From: Anaerobiospirillum sp. NML120449
GTDB lineage: Bacteria; Pseudomonadota; Gammaproteobacteria; Enterobacterales; Succinivibrionaceae
Assembly: GCF_023051105.1 (NCBI RefSeq)
Contig: NZ_JALKIL010000009.1
Span: 1 to 64,000 of the forward strand
DNA: 64,000 bases
Direction of reading: 5' to 3'
Shown: piece after piece, positions 9,194-18,934 of the stretch
Layout of the letters: each line of letters begins with the position of its first letter
Numbering within the stretch: the stretch's first letter is position 1
The notes under the pieces: model-generated
Databases searched by the model: none
What the model was told of the DNA's origin: nothing
Seen by the model: only the letters and a program-made list of their open reading frames with translations
Program-made: the position numbers and the translations under genes

Positions 9194-12100
9194 CTAGGAC
9201 AGACGCAGCGGATGCAGGGCTATGTAGGAGCGATCCTCCATGAAGGTCTCGAGATTGCGCTCGGTGTCATGGTCAAGCAGCTTGTTCAGGGTCTCGTCAG
9301 AACCTGACTGCTCCGAGATATAGGACATGAACAGATTTCTGAGGCTGTAGCCTGAGATGCGCATCTGCAGCAGCGGCGCGCCTGAACTGCCCGAAGGAGC
9401 ATTGAAAATGACACTGCTCTGAGCTGAGGAGTTCTCATGCAGGGCAAAGACACATGAAAGGCTGCGCAGGTATATATCAACCTGATTTTCACGTATCAGC
9501 TGAGCAATGCGGGCAAACTCAGGATACTTGAGGTTGAGCTGGGCAGCACTGAAAGTCTGGCTGTTACTTACCATGTCCATGAGCTGGCACAGCCACTGGC
9601 GCTGAGAGAGGTTGAACTCATCTTCCTGCTGGGACAGTGACTGATATACCAGTCGGGCAGTGCTGAAAGACTGATCGCGTGACTTTTTGGCAAGTCCGCC
9701 ATCTGCCTTGTCCAGGAACTTGGATTCAGCAATGTACAAAATGAGCGCATATCTGTTGGCGCAGGTGCCACCGGTGCTGCCCCCGGTGCCGCCGGTGCCG
9801 CTGCGGGCAGCGCCGCTGCTGGCAGAGCCGGCTGAGGCGGCGGTGATGCCGTCAGGGGCGGTAGCGGCATGGCCCTGCCTGTACTCAAGAACCTGGATGC
9901 CCATCAGATCGGAGAGCTGATTGTTGGCAGCGCCGGAGCTGAACAGGGCACTGAACTCGTCAAGGCTGACAAAGGACGGAGTCTTGAGTACAGGGCTGGC
10001 TTTGATGCTGGCGGCCAGTCTGCTCATCAGCTTAATCATCAGCCAGCGGCTGAGTACGAGACCTGTCATCTCATAGGTGTTTTTGCGGCGCAGCAGAGCA
10101 CGCATGAGTATGCTGCCCGAGACAACAGTGGCATCGCGGCTGATCAGGCTGCAGCACTGGTTATTGTCATTATCGGTAATGGAAATTTTGTTGAGCATCT
10201 CATGGGCAAACTTCATGTCACGGACATTAAGCTTGCGGGTAGTAACCATGAAGTTGACCGGACAGTCTCTGAAGCGGTCAAAGTAGATAAGATGACTGTT
10301 GCTGTCTATGCTCTGGCGGCACATGAGGTCATCGATATAGATGACATTGTGGGCATAGTTCTGCAGGCTGGCCACCTCACCTGAGTCGCGTACGGCATCT
10401 TTGATGAACTGACGCATCAGAGGGGTTTTGACAAACTGGGCATCATAATGGAAAGCAGCAGCGCCATCAGAGCTTTGAGCATCATACTGTTCGAGCATCT
10501 TTTTGAGCGTATCTGATGAGACGGCGAAGTGCTCATTGCTGTTTTCAACAATACATACCGAGCTGAGATTCTGAATAATGAGATTGAGCGGCAGTACCGG
10601 GGTGGTAAGGAAACGGGCGGCCTGGAGGCCGCTGTTATGCTCAAAGTCGACATGAGAAATCAGCGACGGACAGTAGTTGAACTCATCACTGACCGGAATT
10701 ACATCAACACTGCCAGAGGTCAGGCGGTACTGGGCACGGCTGTCAAATACATGAGGCATGAGGCAGATATCCACCATGCGTCTCATTTCTTCATCAGGTT
10801 CGCCATTGCTGGTGCGCAGAATCTCAAGATCCAGCCACTTGTCGTAGGTACCGGTAGACTTGGAGGTATTCATCTTGAATACGCTGTCATTGCTGCGGGC
10901 AGACTGGGCGGTACTGGCCAGCACTGATACCTGGACCTGACGGTTGAAGTGACCTTCATTGTCATTGCGTGAAAGCTGTACACGTTTCTTCTCAAAGGAG
11001 CGGTAAATCTCCTGAGCGTCATAAAGGCTGTTGTTGACGACAATAAGGCGGAAGCTGCAGGATCTGAGCTCTTCACTGTCTGCAATGGCCTCGTAAATCT
11101 CAAGAGGCAGATCAAGCATGCCACAGCAGTAAATCATCACAGTGCAGCTTTCCATATAGTATGGGCGGCTGCTGATATACCTCTGCAGATAGCGGATAAA
11201 GGCTTCGCGGTAGCGTTTGAGTCTGATGGTGTACTGGCTTGCCGAGCTGCCATCGGTGGTAATGGCAAAACTGCCTGAGCGGCTGTCGACGCCGTGAATG
11301 GCACCATACTGCATCTGCAGACCGGCAATTTCATCATAAAGGGTATAGCCACGCTGCCAGGCACAGGCAGTAACCACAGACTTGTCCATGGTGCTGCCTT
11401 TCTGTCTGGTGTTGCGCACCAGTGTCATGGCAATGGTCTCAGGGCCCCAGCAGCGATCCTCGCTGTTTTCGATAAAGTTGCTGAACTGCTTGTGATCGCT
11501 CAGAGATGACTTGTACATCACCACAGAGCGTATCATGCGGCACAGGCCCTCATTGCGTGAAAACAGGCTGAGCATGCTGTCAGGATGGAAAGGTGTGGCA
11601 ATGGCGGCAGTACGCATACCGGCAGGGAAGATGGTATCAGCCCAGCTGCTGTCACTTTCAATAATTTCATTCTCAAGCAGATAGCGGGCAGGCAGATGGG
11701 CAGCCTTTTCAGGTACAGCCATGCCGGTCATGCTGACAAGTTCCAGCATGCTCAGGGCAAGCTGGGAAACTGTCTGATCAGATGAGCTTATCAGTGATGA
11801 GTTCATGATGCGCCACTGCAGTTTGCCGTACAGCACTGACAGAGCGCGAACCTCTGTAATGTTCAGGGTGCAGGCAAACATGCTGGCAAGACAGCTGTTC
11901 CATTGCTTTGTAAAATCCTTTAAAGTGCGTCTGATGTCACGCACATCCCTGAGCATCTTTTCATCAGCATCGCTCTGACTGTCTTTAGGGATGCGCTCTT
12001 CAATACTCTTAAGAGCACTGGTAACACAGCCATGGATATTGCACCAGGCTTCGGTACTGGAATCAGGTCTGAAAAAGCCGGAATTCATACCTGCGCCTTC

Positions 12101-14401
12101 GATACTCTCGAGCTTTACTGACTGGGCATTGCCTCTGAGCAGCTCACTGCTTCTGGTATAGGTGCCCAGCTGCAGGGCTTTAACCTTTTTGGAGGCAAGC
12201 AGCTCCAGATCCACAGGCATGAGATGTCCTGCGCTGCCTGGTAAGCCCGTCCACTCGATAATACGTGGTGCAGGCGACTTGTCATCGCTGGTTTCGATAA
12301 GAACAGTAAAGGCCAGAGTGATACGGCTGCTTCCCTTGACAGTAGAACGCATCGAGGTGTCTCTGGCCGAAGAATCGTTATGACGGGATCGCAGAAACTC
12401 GTTAAAGTTAAACAGCGGGAACCCGGCTTTGTCATCGGCACTGTTGCAGGTGAATGCTATACGGTTGCCCAGAGTCTCTGAAAGAGATTTGAGAAAAGGT
12501 CCGTAAAGAATACTGAACTGCATGGCGCACTGATAGTTGAGTTTGAGTGCGTCATTGACGTTTTTGTTGAGTTTGACCGTAACCCTGGTGATTTCCTTAT
12601 CATGGGTGTCGGCATGCTGGGAGATAACGCGCAGCAAAGATACCAGGAAGTTGTCGCTGTTAATGCGCTCACCTGTGTAAATGAGCTTTTCCCAGCTGTT
12701 ATTAATAGACCTGTCCTTGGTGAGTATGTTGCGGTATTGACTGTACAGGCGGTACAGATCATTGCGCTCCTGCTCAGTAATGGCGGTTGCAGACTTGTTA
12801 AGAATAGTACTTGCCAGAGCTTCGTCTGCATCACTCATGTTTTCATGAGCGTCACTGACCGTTTGCCTGAACAGCTCCATGGTGCGGTCAAAAAGGGATT
12901 TCTTTTCAGCCTTGCGGGCAACCATGGTAAAAAGGGCCGCACGTATCACTTCCCAGTCAGCATGACACAGCTGGTCATAGATCTGGCCTGAGCTGCGGCT
13001 GTCACTGGCAGAAGTGCGCACGAAGTTCTTAAGCACAGCTGAGACCCAGCTGTCCTTAATCTTCTTATACTGGCTGTCTTTGACATAGCCTTCAAAGCAG
13101 GCGGTAATTTCATTGACATCAGGGCCACTGCCTGAGCTCAGGAAGCGGTTCTGCAGAGGCTGAACATGGGTAAGCCAGGACTCAAAGGTGTTTTTATAAC
13201 GTGAGTCCTTTTTCTTGGCGCTGTTCTGATAGAAAAGGCCATCATAAGCCGGCACTCCCAGTACAGGAAGGGATTTTCCTGCTATGCCATGGATAGTGTC
13301 CTTTTCGCCACCGGCTTTATCAAGAGCAATAAAGGCCCGGACTATCTCGGCTGCATAGGACAGCAGAAGGTGCATGTCGATGAAAAGCTCACTGAAGTAG
13401 CCGTCTGACAGGGCCTTGAGGAAGAAAATCAGGGCACTCTTCTTTTCCGAGTCCGGGAAAATGGAATGACTGATGTCAGGGTATCTGCTTTCAGTAAAGT
13501 CTCTGAAGCTCTTATGTAACTGACCGGCAATTGACTCCTCAGTAAACTGGGTTACATCACCCAGGGTGTCGATACTGGCAGTCTCACGGGTAAAGAGCAC
13601 GGTAAGGTAACCGCTCTGCTGGTGATTGCGCAGGTGAGCTGAGTTTTTCTGAGCTACACGGCTGGTAAAGCTTTTTGAACGGCCCTCAAGATCCTCTCTG
13701 TAACCTGACTGCTCTACAATGATGTTTAGAAAGTTCCAGTAATTGAAAGAGCGGGTGAAATTCTGGTGCTCTGCGTCTATCTGGCAGATGATGGTATCGA
13801 TGTCAGCAGCATCAAGGCCGGCCACGATGAAAAAGCCCAGGGATGTGTTTCCTCGGGAGGAGCGACTGTCGTATTCTTTCTTGCTGGCCGGAAGCAGGGA
13901 CTCAATAAGCTGCATGCCACAAAAGCCCAGCAGCTGCTGAGCAATCTGCTCACGCTCTTTCCTGATTACGGGAAGATACTCTCCAAAATATTTATTGAGC
14001 TCCTCTTCCTCCTTGGGAGTAAGACGCAAATCCAGAGCCTTTTGGACAGCCTGGCCACCGGCATCGCTGCCGGCGGCGCCGTCAGCTGGGGCGCCGTCAG
14101 CTGGGACTCCGCCAGCTGCGGCACGGGACTGTGTCGGCTCATCAGCATGTCCCAGCGCATCGGCCAGCACCGGTGCATCAGCAGACATCAGCGCATCAGC
14201 CAGTGTCGGCGTATCAGCCTGCACAGGAGCAGAGCCTGCTCCGTGCAGGTCGGAGGTATCGTCAGAGCTTATGTGGCATTCAGTACCACGCTGTTGAGCA
14301 GCTGTATAAAAACGCTCAGCATCCAGACTGAAGGCGTTGCGGGCATGATGAGGCAACAGCTCATATCTGCTGCCCATGTTGACAAAGGAATTTGCTTTCA
14401 T
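9194..14401 (-). CDS. 1735-aa protein, possible C-terminal ExK nuclease core
   Basis: This is the third and last gene of a minus-strand operon. I do not recognise the full-length protein. It has no Walker A motif, signal peptide or membrane segment, so it is a large soluble protein without its own ATPase. Residues about 60-120 are an Ala/Asp/Gly-rich low-complexity stretch. Near the C-terminus, LSDLMGI (Asp at about 1498) and ALILYIAESKF (Glu and Lys at about 1559-1561) give the D...ExK spacing of PD-(D/E)xK nucleases, split by an Ala/Gly/Ser/Thr-rich insertion of about 35 residues. A similar core precedes the HerA ATPase in DptH-type proteins, but here the protein ends about 170 residues later with no ATPase. 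The start at 14401 is chosen because AAGGACAGG lies just ahead; an ATG 18 nt upstream has none. The gap to the preceding gene is only 60 nt. Confidence 0.8.
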   Translation of the reverse strand: MKANSFVNMGSRYELLPHHARNAFSLDAERFYTAAQQRGTECHISSDDTSDLHGAGSAPVQADTPTLADALMSADAPVLADALGHADEPTQSRAAAGGVPADGAPADGAAGSDAGGQAVQKALDLRLTPKEEEELNKYFGEYLPVIRKEREQIAQQLLGFCGMQLIESLLPASKKEYDSRSSRGNTSLGFFIVAGLDAADIDTIICQIDAEHQNFTRSFNYWNFLNIIVEQSGYREDLEGRSKSFTSRVAQKNSAHLRNHQQSGYLTVLFTRETASIDTLGDVTQFTEESIAGQLHKSFRDFTESRYPDISHSIFPDSEKKSALIFFLKALSDGYFSELFIDMHLLLSYAAEIVRAFIALDKAGGEKDTIHGIAGKSLPVLGVPAYDGLFYQNSAKKKDSRYKNTFESWLTHVQPLQNRFLSSGSGPDVNEITACFEGYVKDSQYKKIKDSWVSAVLKNFVRTSASDSRSSGQIYDQLCHADWEVIRAALFTMVARKAEKKSLFDRTMELFRQTVSDAHENMSDADEALASTILNKSATAITEQERNDLYRLYSQYRNILTKDRSINNSWEKLIYTGERINSDNFLVSLLRVISQHADTHDKEITRVTVKLNKNVNDALKLNYQCAMQFSILYGPFLKSLSETLGNRIAFTCNSADDKAGFPLFNFNEFLRSRHNDSSARDTSMRSTVKGSSRITLAFTVLIETSDDKSPAPRIIEWTGLPGSAGHLMPVDLELLASKKVKALQLGTYTRSSELLRGNAQSVKLESIEGAGMNSGFFRPDSSTEAWCNIHGCVTSALKSIEERIPKDSQSDADEKMLRDVRDIRRTLKDFTKQWNSCLASMFACTLNITEVRALSVLYGKLQWRIMNSSLISSSDQTVSQLALSMLELVSMTGMAVPEKAAHLPARYLLENEIIESDSSWADTIFPAGMRTAAIATPFHPDSMLSLFSRNEGLCRMIRSVVMYKSSLSDHKQFSNFIENSEDRCWGPETIAMTLVRNTRQKGSTMDKSVVTACAWQRGYTLYDEIAGLQMQYGAIHGVDSRSGSFAITTDGSSASQYTIRLKRYREAFIRYLQRYISSRPYYMESCTVMIYCCGMLDLPLEIYEAIADSEELRSCSFRLIVVNNSLYDAQEIYRSFEKKRVQLSRNDNEGHFNRQVQVSVLASTAQSARSNDSVFKMNTSKSTGTYDKWLDLEILRTSNGEPDEEMRRMVDICLMPHVFDSRAQYRLTSGSVDVIPVSDEFNYCPSLISHVDFEHNSGLQAARFLTTPVLPLNLIIQNLSSVCIVENSNEHFAVSSDTLKKMLEQYDAQSSDGAAAFHYDAQFVKTPLMRQFIKDAVRDSGEVASLQNYAHNVIYIDDLMCRQSIDSNSHLIYFDRFRDCPVNFMVTTRKLNVRDMKFAHEMLNKISITDNDNNQCCSLISRDATVVSGSILMRALLRRKNTYEMTGLVLSRWLMIKLMSRLAASIKASPVLKTPSFVSLDEFSALFSSGAANNQLSDLMGIQVLEYRQGHAATAPDGITAASAGSASSGAARSGTGGTGGSTGGTCANRYALILYIAESKFLDKADGGLAKKSRDQSFSTARLVYQSLSQQEDEFNLSQRQWLCQLMDMVSNSQTFSAAQLNLKYPEFARIAQLIRENQVDIYLRSLSCVFALHENSSAQSSVIFNAPSGSSGAPLLQMRISGYSLRNLFMSYISEQSGSDETLNKLLDHDTERNLETFMEDRSYIALHPLRLS

Positions 14402-14461
14402 AGTGACCTGTCCTTGCATATACCGGTGCCTGTAGCTCCGGTATCAAAGGGCTGATGAGCA

Positions 14462-16603
14462 TTACTGCTGCTGTAAATCGTTGGAGAATGGATTGCGCAC
14501 ATAGTCGCAGCCGTCGGAAAGACTGACTATCATGTCAAGACGGTTCAGTCTTTCCTTGAGGGCTCTTACATTGAGCTCAAGCACCTGACTCTTGAGCCTG
14601 GCAGGACCACTCTCACCTGAGCTGCAATCAGTTCCAGCAGAGCGGCTGTATTCGGCCGGTCCAATGATCAGATGCCAGTCCTCATAGATTCTCTCAAGGA
14701 AATGATCGAGCATCATGTTGGAGCGGTTGCCCATAACTGCAAAAATCAGGGTGCGCAGCAGATCATCGTTGATCTGATACTGGTGACCTGAGCGTGGGTT
14801 CTGTTTGAGCAGACCTATTTCACGGGCATAGGTGTAGTGCAGGCGGTCCATATGTTTGTCACGGGCCAGTGCCAGAGAGGTAAAGTGGTCCACAACAGCG
14901 CTGTAGGTAACCTCATCTTCCTCGCTGCCAGCAACGGTAAAGACACCCGGCTCATGATCACCGTCAGGGTTCTTTCTCAGATCCAGCATGAAATCACTCT
15001 TGATGGAAAAAGCGTGACGCATGATTGAGACCAGCAACAGCTGCTCCTGGGCGCTGAGCACTCTTTCCCCTCCCTTATCCCTCCAGTTTTCTCTGTCCAG
15101 AAGGAAAGGGGCAGCCATGGCAGTCATGTTGCGGGTGCGGGCGCTGATAAAAGCTTTTATAGACTCATCAAAGAGTTCGTTGTTGTCCTTAAAAGACTTG
15201 CGTGAGGCGTTTTTGAGATCCTGAGTGATAAGGTTATCCATGCAGACAATCATGTCGATATTGCAGCGGCAGCCGTTGAGCCTGAGCATTTTCTGCTGCT
15301 GCTCGAGCATATAGCAGATAATAGCCAGGAAGATGATGTTATTAAGGGCTGACAGGCGCTCCTGCTTGTTGAGGTTAAGCTGCATGATATTGGAGCATGC
15401 ACGGCTTAAGTGATCATAAACATCAAGATGACGGTAAGGCAGATAACCCGTAGTTGTAATAGCCGAACCGGCATTTTTAATGGCTTCAGGATGGCAGTTC
15501 TGCAGGTCTGCAATGTTCTGGCTTTCTGCTACATCATCAGGGTGGATCTTGCAGATAATTCGGGAGACTTCATTAATCTCGTCGGCGCGGGTGAAGAAGT
15601 AATCATAGAACTCAGCACCCAGATTGGCAGTAGTTTCACCGTCAGTCATGGCGTTACGCCAGGAGCGGGCCAGCATGTTAAAAGCCACCAGGCCGCTGCC
15701 GCGCATGAAGTTGGCCTTGAGTGAGTGCTCCTTGGTCATCTCCCAGAAAATGCCCTCAGGACCGTAAGGGAAGGTGAATTTGTAACACCACTGACGCTCA
15801 GCACTGTTATCCAGAGTCCAGGCGCGCAGCATGCGTACTGCACTGGCAAAAGTGGTAATGTCCTGAAAAACGGTCTCAATCTGTTTGAGCACCGATCTGT
15901 CAAAGCCTCTGGCAGTGGAGCTGACATTTTTCTTTGAGGACTTGCCTGTTTTTCCCCTACTCTCTTCGTCATCATCTGATACATGCTGGTCAGTTGACTT
16001 GGAGCTGTCCCACTGATTGCTGGTTTCAAAATGACGGCGCCATACCTGCCACTGACGGCTGTTATCTGTGCCCGACATCAGAGCTATTTCGTCAGTAAAA
16101 GGGCTGTTGAACAGAATATGACGCAGCAGAAGGCGCTTGGGCTTGATGAAGACAAAATCATCGACATTGTCCGGGAACTTGTCCTTACGGCCCTGAAGAT
16201 TCTGCTCAAAAGGATTGGAACTGTTCTGTGACAGCAGCACGTTGAGCAAAGTGAGCATGGCGTAGTCTTTACTTTCAGCCTGATGGAGTCTGTCTCCAAA
16301 GACCAGTTCTTCGACCATGAACTTGTTCTGACGGTGGTTTTTGAAATACTCCGACGAGTTGTAGCGTTTGCCGAGGATACGATCCTCGAGAACTTTCTCA
16401 GACTCTGCATGAGGCTTGAGCCACTGGCTGATTTCTTTTGCTGAGTCAGGTGATCCAATACTGTCAACAAACTCTTCAATAGAGTTGAAGACCTCACCTG
16501 AGCTTGCCCGCTGGCGCCTGAAAGTATCAATGCTGTCTTCCTGGCTGCTGCCGTAAGCAACGCTGTCAGCAGCAGTTTCCACTAATCTGGTATCAGTACT
16601 CAT
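14462..16603 (-). CDS. 713-aa protein of unknown function (operon gene 2)
   Basis: No family was recognised and no catalytic motif stands out. The protein is soluble, mixed alpha-helical in appearance and rich in Asn, Arg and Leu. It has a charged low-complexity stretch (Asp/Glu/Lys/Ser, roughly residues 215-245) and a helical hydrophobic patch (IIFLAIICYML) in the middle that is too short to call a membrane segment with confidence. The start at the Met of MSTDTR is preferred because ACAGG lies about 10 nt upstream. The reading frame extends 28 codons further, but that part looks like non-coding GC-rich sequence. It lies between an NTPase gene and a very large partner gene, so an adaptor or sensor role within one complex is the natural guess. 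By size and position it parallels DptG, but I cannot show sequence kinship. Confidence 0.8.
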   Translation of the reverse strand: MSTDTRLVETAADSVAYGSSQEDSIDTFRRQRASSGEVFNSIEEFVDSIGSPDSAKEISQWLKPHAESEKVLEDRILGKRYNSSEYFKNHRQNKFMVEELVFGDRLHQAESKDYAMLTLLNVLLSQNSSNPFEQNLQGRKDKFPDNVDDFVFIKPKRLLLRHILFNSPFTDEIALMSGTDNSRQWQVWRRHFETSNQWDSSKSTDQHVSDDDEESRGKTGKSSKKNVSSTARGFDRSVLKQIETVFQDITTFASAVRMLRAWTLDNSAERQWCYKFTFPYGPEGIFWEMTKEHSLKANFMRGSGLVAFNMLARSWRNAMTDGETTANLGAEFYDYFFTRADEINEVSRIICKIHPDDVAESQNIADLQNCHPEAIKNAGSAITTTGYLPYRHLDVYDHLSRACSNIMQLNLNKQERLSALNNIIFLAIICYMLEQQQKMLRLNGCRCNIDMIVCMDNLITQDLKNASRKSFKDNNELFDESIKAFISARTRNMTAMAAPFLLDRENWRDKGGERVLSAQEQLLLVSIMRHAFSIKSDFMLDLRKNPDGDHEPGVFTVAGSEEDEVTYSAVVDHFTSLALARDKHMDRLHYTYAREIGLLKQNPRSGHQYQINDDLLRTLIFAVMGNRSNMMLDHFLERIYEDWHLIIGPAEYSRSAGTDCSSGESGPARLKSQVLELNVRALKERLNRLDMIVSLSDGCDYVRNPFSNDLQQQ

Positions 16604-16765
16604 AGTTTTAAGCCTGTAAAGAGCAGGGGCAGATGCCTGGCTCATGATAGTAATGTGGGCAGGTGCTGCCCGTCCTGCAGCCGCCATGGCGGACTTTGAG
16701 CGGGCAGTCGGCCAGGGCCTGCAGTGCAGGCCACAGGGGGGCCGTCAGTCTGGCTGTCAGCAGGT

Positions 16766-18934
16766 TTATTTTCTTATGCAGCCGTCATCATTGACCATAC
16801 AGAACTGCAGTCTGTTGATGAGTTTGCCAATATCTTCATCATGGTCCCTTTCTACCTTTCTGTTCTTGACAATAAAGGCCTCAAGAGAGGACTTGAAGGT
16901 CATGATTTCGTAGGCACACTCCTGAGAGAAGGAGATTCCAACCATGCCGTGTGACAGACTCATCAGATACTCAAAGATCTTGGGAGTAATGCTCAGATAG
17001 GAAACAATCTGATTGCTGCTGTTTTTCCTGGCCTCGAGCTCCTCGATCTTATCTGTAAGCTCTTCGACACGGTTATATTCGCGTTTTTTAAACCAGTCAT
17101 TACGCTCTTTGTCAAGACGCCTGATTTCCTCGTCCAGATCGCTGGTGCCATCACCAGGGCCGTAGTAGGCAATGCATATCAGGCCTGAGCAGTTGCCGGC
17201 TTTTTTTGACGGGATAAGACGGATGCAGTCATTTACTATCTTCTGGTCAAAGTCGCAAGGCTTTTCATAGTCCTTGTCATAAATCATGCACAGATCGGCC
17301 GGGCTTATGATGTTGTTGGTAGAGACCGTTACCTTGCTGGTCTCGGCTATGGTCATCAGCGAGGTAAAGGCGCGGTTAAGGCCATTGATCATAGTGCCGG
17401 CAATGGCCGGGGAGTTCTTCAGCCTGCCGCTGTAAACCAGTTCCTTAAGCTCAAGGTACTTATGGCCAAACTTGAAAGCGCAAAGGCTGTACGGATCAAA
17501 AGGCATTGGGGAAAAACGGCGCTCGTCCATGCTGAAAAACAGACTGCGGCGGCGTGTGGTCAGGATATTCCTGAGCTCGCTGAGCAAAGTTATTTCATCA
17601 GTGCCATCTGCGCTGCTGTCACTGTCTTCCTGTACGCTCTTGACATCGCTGTGGGTAGCCAGATCTTCAAGGATGTTCCTGACTCTGCCCTGGTCGCCAA
17701 AAGACGGCATACTGGACATGGTGGAGAAAGCTTCATTGAGGGTGCTGAACTGAGGGCTGTCTCCGAACATGAGGAACTGATCAATAAGGCTGGTAGTGTG
17801 CTCACCTGGCTGCATGTTTTCAAGGAAGCGGAAAACTGCATTACCGTCACCACGGGAGCGCATGTTCCTGACGTTAACTCCCATGAAGCCGTCATAAGGA
17901 CTCATATACTGCCTGGCCGCTGCATCACTGCAGGCGCTTCCTAAACCGGTACCGAGTCCTGACTCAACCTGAGCAAATACATCCTCACAGGTCCAGAAAG
18001 ACTGTTCAGGTATTTCAGCCTTGCAGCCGAGCAGGGTGTTGCTGATGAGCTGGAGAATGTTACGGGTAGTAAAGTGGGTGCCGTCATCAATAAGGATGGT
18101 AAAGATCTCCCTGATACGGTCATAGAAGATCTCGTTATTGAGCTCATTGCGGCTGCTCAATACAGGGCATACTTCATGATGCTGACATTTCTGACACTTG
18201 CTCCAAGCCGCATTTTCCAGCACATGACGGAACATGTTGACGATAGCATTACTGTCGATAGTTGAGCCTATATTCTTGCAGATTATGCTGTCTGATTTGA
18301 GCTCGTTGCCGCGCAGCAGATAGTCCTCAAGGCTGTTGAGTATGTCTTTGGAGATAATGCTGCTGCCGCTGTAGTGGTTATGGAATTCCTTGAGAATCTT
18401 GCCATTGTTGGCGGCAATAATGGCAATCTCACAGCTGTCGTCAGTACTGCTGCTCCCGTCCTGATTTCCGGTGTCCATGATACGGCTGACAGTCTCAAAG
18501 AGATCATTGTACTCAGGGCTGCCGACAGAAAGCTCTGTAAAATCTTTTACAATAGTGTATTTGATATTGCGCTGAGTATCAGTGAACTTGATGACTGAGT
18601 TTGATTTGTTTTCTTTCCAGAAAACACGGCCCATACCTACAGGCTGCTCAGCTGTACAGATACGGCGCAGGAAGTGGGTTTTGCCGTCACCTGCCTTGCC
18701 TGCAAGGAAGATCACCTTGCTGGTCCGGCTGTTAATGATGTCTGCAATCTCCTGGGCAAAAAGGTTCTGCTCTTCAATATCGAAAAAGAAATAGTTGAAG
18801 TCAGGATTCTGGATGTTATCCAGCAGATCCTCGCTGTACTCATTGTACAGGCCGTTAGATCCCGGCCATGGGCCAAAAGCCCTGATGTAGCTGATGAAGT
18901 TGCTGTTGACTGGGAGTTTGGATTGCTCTTCCAT
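16766..18934 (-). CDS. P-loop NTPase with Cys/His cluster (operon gene 1)
   Basis: The 722-aa protein has a clear Walker A motif (GKAGDGKT, residues 79-86) after FFFDIEEQNLFAQEI. A hydrophobic strand with IAAN.GK (about 171-179) follows, where Walker B/sensor features would be expected. A metal-binding-like cluster CQKCxxxxxCP (Cys247, Cys250, Cys256) precedes a conserved-looking HFTTRNIL segment. A Lys/Glu-rich coiled coil lies at about 610-655. This arrangement (P-loop, 'AaN.GkL' strand, C..C..CP, 'hvT.Rdl') recalls DptF-like and other defence-associated ATPases; that is recalled family knowledge, not a search result. It is the first gene of the operon. GGAGA lies about 10 nt before the ATG. 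No modification genes (dndBCDE-like) are adjacent. A 33-bp minisatellite lies directly upstream. Confidence 0.85.
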   Translation of the reverse strand: MEEQSKLPVNSNFISYIRAFGPWPGSNGLYNEYSEDLLDNIQNPDFNYFFFDIEEQNLFAQEIADIINSRTSKVIFLAGKAGDGKTHFLRRICTAEQPVGMGRVFWKENKSNSVIKFTDTQRNIKYTIVKDFTELSVGSPEYNDLFETVSRIMDTGNQDGSSSTDDSCEIAIIAANNGKILKEFHNHYSGSSIISKDILNSLEDYLLRGNELKSDSIICKNIGSTIDSNAIVNMFRHVLENAAWSKCQKCQHHEVCPVLSSRNELNNEIFYDRIREIFTILIDDGTHFTTRNILQLISNTLLGCKAEIPEQSFWTCEDVFAQVESGLGTGLGSACSDAAARQYMSPYDGFMGVNVRNMRSRGDGNAVFRFLENMQPGEHTTSLIDQFLMFGDSPQFSTLNEAFSTMSSMPSFGDQGRVRNILEDLATHSDVKSVQEDSDSSADGTDEITLLSELRNILTTRRRSLFFSMDERRFSPMPFDPYSLCAFKFGHKYLELKELVYSGRLKNSPAIAGTMINGLNRAFTSLMTIAETSKVTVSTNNIISPADLCMIYDKDYEKPCDFDQKIVNDCIRLIPSKKAGNCSGLICIAYYGPGDGTSDLDEEIRRLDKERNDWFKKREYNRVEELTDKIEELEARKNSSNQIVSYLSITPKIFEYLMSLSHGMVGISFSQECAYEIMTFKSSLEAFIVKNRKVERDHDEDIGKLINRLQFCMVNDDGCIRK

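Noticed and set aside
9194..14401. Naming the 1735-aa protein DptH
   Set aside because: Size and operon position fit, but there is no P-loop or HerA-type ATPase and no adjacent phosphorothioation genes, so the name would overstate the evidence.
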